Shown: positions 62,787 through 64,000 of the stretch, in pieces
Position numbering within the stretch: position 1 is the first letter of the stretch
How the letters are laid out: the number at the start of each line of letters is the position of its first letter
Source: Chryseobacterium jejuense
Lineage (GTDB): Bacteria > Bacteroidota > Bacteroidia > Flavobacteriales > Weeksellaceae
Length of the DNA stretch: 64,000 bases
NCBI RefSeq assembly: GCF_017877355.1
Contig: NZ_JAGIPR010000001.1
Coordinates: 767,984 to 831,983 of the forward strand
Direction: 5' to 3'
The notes under the pieces: generated by a model
Told to the model about the DNA's origin: nothing
What the model saw: only the letters and a program-made list of their open reading frames with translations
Database searches by the model: none
Program-made: the position numbers and the translations under genes

Positions 62787-63839
62787 TTATTTTTTGTTTT
62801 TCAAAGGTACAGTCCAAATATATATTTGATATGTATTTGTTAGTTTATTATTACCTCCTGCATTTCTAGGTTTAGAAATGCTACCAAACATATTGTCTAA
62901 TCCTGAACCAAGTGATAGACTATTATAAACTCCCACAGTTGCCGTTTTATAATCAGAGTTTACTCTAACGGACATACCATATGAACCAACCGCACTCATA
63001 GGATTATTAATTAAATCGGAATCAAAAGCAGAAGCTTTACCATTTACAGGCATTTTAGCTATTGCATCAATTAGCTGAAGAGCTTCGGTTCCGTGTCCAA
63101 AGATACTTCCATTGTTGTGCCATAATTCTTCGGTTTCACCAATATGATAACCTCCATTATCATTTAACTTTCCTAATAGAGTTTTAAGATTTGCTTTGAC
63201 TGATTCCAAATTTTTAACTTGTTCTAAAGCTCCCCCAGAATTTATTATTGCATTTTCTGGTCCAGTACCTGCAAGATAATCAACAATTATATCACGAGTA
63301 TTCTTGTAGTTTTTTACTACACCTTCAGAATTATTTCTATTCCAAATTTTAAGAGTAAAATTTGTTTCGTTAGCTATTGAAGGTGCAGGGATATATAGAG
63401 ACTGTATATGTGTTGTCTGACGCATTCCTCTAGTTCCATTATCATACATTTTACCATCTCTCTTGTTGATATATTCGCCTCCTATTGACCTAACAAAATC
63501 ACCTGTGCTATCAATCCAACTATTCCCTCTATATCCTAATGGTGGATAAGCAGCTCTTCCATCTGGGTCTGTAAAAACTATTGGGTTATTGTTCCCATAA
63601 GTATATGGTTGCATAGTTTTCTCTACCAGCGGGTCGACATTCAACCAAAGACTTACCCTAGGATTATAATATCTCGCTCCATAATAATAGTAACCTGTCT
63701 CGTCATCCTGCTCTTTACCATTAAATTTATATGGTGCATTAGGGCTATTTTTATGGTTCTCTACAAAGACTTCGCCACTTGGGAAGTAAGCTATGCTCTG
63801 CGTTACCTCACTGTCTATACCAGAAATATAAGAACTGCT
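62787..63839 (-). CDS. 5'-truncated Rhs C-terminal tip with unrecognised toxin domain
   Basis: The open frame on the minus strand runs from 63863 to 62787. Its upstream part (63839-63540) is Rhs core: YFPSGEVFVE, YKFNGKEQDDETGYYYYGARYYNPR, LNVDPLVEK and YTYGNNNPIVFTDPDGR (split over residues). Upstream of SSSYISG the core breaks off, and no ATG starts the frame; TTG 63644 is the first formal start. The tip after PDGR (about 230 residues) is a distinct domain with MYDNGTRGMRQTTHIQSL, GYHIGETEELWHNNG and QIYIWTVPL. Such tips are polymorphic toxins that replace one another at the Rhs end. The toxin type is unknown to me. An immunity gene follows. Confidence 0.7.
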   Translation of the reverse strand, partial: SSSYISGIDSEVTQSIAYFPSGEVFVENHKNSPNAPYKFNGKEQDDETGYYYYGARYYNPRVSLWLNVDPLVEKTMQPYTYGNNNPIVFTDPDGRAAYPPLGYRGNSWIDSTGDFVRSIGGEYINKRDGKMYDNGTRGMRQTTHIQSLYIPAPSIANETNFTLKIWNRNNSEGVVKNYKNTRDIIVDYLAGTGPENAIINSGGALEQVKNLESVKANLKTLLGKLNDNGGYHIGETEELWHNNGSIFGHGTEALQLIDAIAKMPVNGKASAFDSDLINNPMSAVGSYGMSVRVNSDYKTATVGVYNSLSLGSGLDNMFGSISKPRNAGGNNKLTNTYQIYIWTVPLKNKK

Positions 63840-63910
63840 TCTCTTTTTGTAAAGATAAAAGATTTAAAGACTTCTTTAATAAAAATTTTGCTGCACTATA
63901 AAACAATAAG

Positions 63911-63939
63911 AGGCTGTCTCAAAAGAGATAGCCTTTTTT
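63911..63939 (+). terminator. Terminator-like hairpin, possible insertion-sequence end
   Basis: AGGCTGTCTC (63911-63920) pairs with GAGATAGCCT (63925-63934, one G-U) around AAAA, and TTTTTT follows. The phrase GAGGCTGTCTCAAAA is also common at IS termini of Bacteroidota. No transposase is inside the window. Confidence 0.45.
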
Positions 63940-64000
63940 ATGCAAAAAGGAAAGCTTTCGCTTTCCTAATAGTTGCAAATTGATTAATTTGCTGTGTGTT

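Noticed and set aside
1..64000. CRISPR array, tRNA, rRNA or prophage
   Set aside because: No evenly spaced short repeats, cloverleaf-type sequence or phage structural genes were seen.

Overview
The window looks like a chromosomal segment of a Chryseobacterium-like flavobacterium (Bacteroidota, Weeksellaceae). The DNA is AT-rich. Genes mostly lack Shine-Dalgarno sequences, and several starts are preceded by the Bacteroidota -7 box TAnnTTTG. The proteins include a SusC/SusD pair, a TonB-dependent receptor, a cytophagalysin-type M43 protease with a type IX secretion (T9SS) sorting tail, and an Rhs C-terminal tip. No rRNA, tRNA or CRISPR array was seen.

Layout. 1-2.1 kb: tail of an unidentified gene, a small Cys/His protein and a repeat-containing surface protein. 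2.1-2.5 kb: relic of a hexapeptide-repeat O-acetyltransferase. 2.7-8.2 kb: a signalling set made of a lone receiver, a soluble GAF-PAS hybrid histidine kinase with a C-terminal Hpt domain, and a sigma-54 activator. 8.5-11.1 kb: GNAT enzyme, unknown gene, an intergenic repeat island of about 1.1 kb, and a cysteine-rich leader peptide gene. 11.3-25.6 kb: assimilatory sulfate reduction and cysteine synthesis genes, all on the minus strand: Rrf2 regulator, cysH (APS type), cysD, cysN, serine acetyltransferase, cysteine synthase, uroporphyrinogen-III methyltransferase, cysJ, cysI, a TonB-dependent receptor, and a precorrin-2 dehydrogenase fused to a TSUP sulfite/sulfate transporter.

25.7-28.1 kb: AraC regulator divergent from a secreted polysaccharide deacetylase and a DoxX protein. 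28.2-31.1 kb: GNAT enzyme and the M43 protease. 31.3-37.0 kb: a complete four-enzyme trans-4-hydroxyproline catabolic operon with an AraC regulator. 37.2-40.7 kb: Xaa-Pro aminopeptidase and dipeptidyl peptidase IV. Together the protease, the Xaa-Pro peptidases and the hydroxyproline pathway suggest use of collagen-like or proline-rich peptides. 41-42.7 kb: two convergent DNA glycosylases and a Gdx/SugE-type SMR exporter. 43-50.2 kb: lipoprotein, SusD, SusC and a LytS/LytR-type two-component pair. 50.4-56.3 kb: DoxX, TlpA and rhodanese-like proteins, a SUKH plus L7/L12-like protein, a KsdD-like flavoenzyme and an SDR. 56.7-61.8 kb: ClC channel, aldo/keto reductase and a poorly characterised TIM-barrel-like protein. 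62.4-64 kb: a 5'-truncated Rhs tip with an unrecognised toxin domain and a probable membrane immunity protein, next to palindromes and a possible insertion-sequence end.

Dispersed intergenic repeats are prominent. One family has GAAGCTGGAAG-type inverted termini (four sites), one has a CCACCCCGTCAAAAATT core (three sites), one is a REP-like TTCCTACGAATGAC palindrome, and one locus has 190-bp tandem repeats and a three-tier hairpin. The best leads for something undescribed are the orphan Rhs toxin/immunity pair, the siroheme-TSUP fusion within the cysteine locus, the six-cysteine TIM-barrel-like protein at 60007-61815, and the structured repeat island at 9.7-10.8 kb.
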